Source of the DNA: Ruania suaedae
GTDB lineage: Bacteria > Actinomycetota > Actinomycetes > Actinomycetales > Beutenbergiaceae
Assembly (NCBI RefSeq): GCF_021049265.1
Contig: NZ_CP088018.1
Location: 1,426,001 to 1,490,000 of the forward strand
Direction of reading: 5' to 3'
Length of the DNA stretch: 64,000 nt
The translations under genes were made by a program, and so were the position numbers. Position 1 is the stretch's first letter. Every line of letters starts with the position of its first letter. The notes beneath the pieces are model-generated. The model was not told the DNA's origin. It did not search any database and saw nothing but the letters and a program-made list of their open reading frames with translations. This document shows, piece by piece, positions 58,371-64,000 of this stretch.

Positions 58371-58497
58371 AGTGATTGATGCCAGTTTTTTATTGGTTGA
58401 TGTGTGCCCTGCCTCGTTGGGGTGTGCATCTGCCGGGATTTTTGTTCGTATGGTTTGTTGATGCTTTGGCCTTCGTGGTCGTGGTGTTGATGGAATC

Positions 58498-63472
<4,975 letters not shown>

Positions 63473-63587
63473 CACAATACATAATCACTGCGTGTATGCG
63501 TCCACTGTGCGGTTCCCGAGAGACCGCCACCCCCACCACCCCCCATTCGGCGGGGTGAGTCGGGCGGTGCCATGTCATCTCCATAGA

Positions 63588-63704
63588 GTTACGGCGGCCA
63601 TAGCGAGGCGGGAAACGCCCGGTCCCATTCCGAACCCGGAAGCTAAGCCCCTCAGCGCCGATGGTACTGCGACCGCGAGGTCGTGGGAGAGTAGGACACC
63701 GCCG
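63588..63704 (+). rRNA. 5S ribosomal RNA
   Basis: About 117 nt with GTTACGGCGGCCATAGCG at the start, CCCGGTCCCATTCCGAACCC in the loop region and GGGAGAGTAGGACACCGCC at the end, whose termini pair. It lies 115 bp after the 23S. Confidence 0.96.
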
Positions 63705-63715
63705 GACACCCATTC

Positions 63716-63752
63716 CAACAAGGGCCACCCCACCACGGGGTGGCCCTTGTTG
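63716..63752 (+). terminator. rrn operon terminator
   Basis: CAACAAGGGCCACCCC and its exact complement form a 16-bp stem with an ACCAC loop, 11 bp after the 5S. The right arm ends CCCTTGTTG, a partly T-rich tail. Confidence 0.85.
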
Positions 63753-63800
63753 CGTTGGCACGAGTATCGTGTCGCGGGAATCTGAACAGTGAGGAGCACG

Positions 63801-64000
63801 ATGGGTGAGCACCCACGGGAGAACGCCCCGCGTCATGGTGGCGACGGCGGGCGCAACCGGCGGCCGCGTGAGGATCGACCCCGGCGTGAGGGTGGCGGCA
63901 CGAGCGAGCGTCGGAGCTCTCGTCCGGCACAGGGGCGGGGTGGCCCGGAGCGCCGGCAGGAGGACCGCCGTCGGCGGCCACCGGTGGGCCAGGAGAGTGG
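63801..64000 (+). CDS. Arg/Gly-rich protein, N-terminal part (partial)
   Basis: The frame begins at ATG 63801 with GAGGAG 4 nt upstream and is open to the window end. The 66 visible residues are strongly basic and low-complexity (GDGGRNRRPREDRPRREGGG, then many Arg, Gly, Glu and Pro), with no hydrophobic stretch. Such N termini precede structured domains in actinobacterial proteins, for example TPR or HAD proteins located after tyrS-rrn, but the domain lies outside the window. Confidence 0.6.
   Translation, partial: MGEHPRENAPRHGGDGGRNRRPREDRPRREGGGTSERRSSRPAQGRGGPERRQEDRRRRPPVGQES

Larger units (their letters stand above)
57906..58497 (+). other. Region upstream of 16S rRNA (promoters and leader)
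   Basis: About 590 bp without a convincing gene. It holds two rRNA promoters (58070-58098 and 58259-58287), a boxA-like antitermination element (58341-58370) and an AT-rich leader with inverted repeats around GTGTGCCCTGCC...GGGTGTGCATC near 58402-58433 that could form the 16S processing stem. Open frames here are not conserved in character and are ignored. Confidence 0.7.

Overview
The window is high-GC chromosomal DNA from an actinobacterium, most likely of the order Micrococcales (Ruaniaceae, Beutenbergiaceae or a close family). The evidence is the FtsZ-SepF-YggT-DivIVA order after a murG-murC-ftsQ run, PriA in place of HisA, the actinobacterial 23S insertion near 61.88-61.97 kb, and many leaderless starts with a TANNNT box 6-8 nt before the start codon. 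The family assignment is an inference from gene order and 16S character; a 16S search would settle it.

Layout. 1-7.6 kb: end of the division and cell-wall cluster (ftsW end, murG, murC, ftsQ, ftsZ, pgeF, sepF, yggT, divIVA). 7.6-10.1 kb: lspA, an rluD-type pseudouridine synthase, a GNAT enzyme and a small membrane protein. 10.1-15.3 kb: a class I aminotransferase, dnaE and a small S4 protein. 15.3-21.5 kb: histidine genes (hisD, pspC-like, hisC, hisB, an unknown gene, hisH, priA) followed by sseB. 21.5-23.1 kb: infC-rpmI-rplT behind a long leader with a terminator-like hairpin; infC appears to start at ATC. 23.1-26.2 kb: an accessory block with a lower-GC secreted protein that has a frameshift in its signal peptide, a 30-residue membrane miniprotein, a lipoprotein, an FNT-family channel and a small membrane protein. 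26.3-37.7 kb: an SpoU methyltransferase, a kinase, membrane proteins, thpR, a stand-alone ATP-dependent DNA ligase and a LigD-type polymerase with a vapBC module between them, an aminotransferase, a DUF5107/TPR protein, a PfkB kinase and a DedA protein. 37.8-41.5 kb: pheST. 41.5-46.4 kb: an MFS permease, quinone oxidoreductase, alpha/beta hydrolase, ceramidase-like protein and peptide deformylase. 46.4-55.3 kb: the arginine operon argCJBDFR-GH with an ARG box over the argC start. 55.3-57.9 kb: a P-loop kinase, 3-methyladenine glycosylase and tyrS. 58.0-63.75 kb: a full rrn operon (two promoters, 16S, 23S, 5S, terminator) without spacer tRNAs. The window ends in the start of an Arg/Gly-rich protein.

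The window combines cell division, histidine, arginine and translation functions. Most operons are translationally coupled through ATGA/GTGA overlaps. The most distinctive points are: the poly-G frameshift locus with its miniprotein; the infC leader with competing CTCCG/CGGAG arms and an ATC start; two bidirectional leaderless promoters; convergent gene ends whose stop codons lie in perfect palindromes; and the breaking up of the usual rplT-SpoU methyltransferase-pheST order by accessory blocks.
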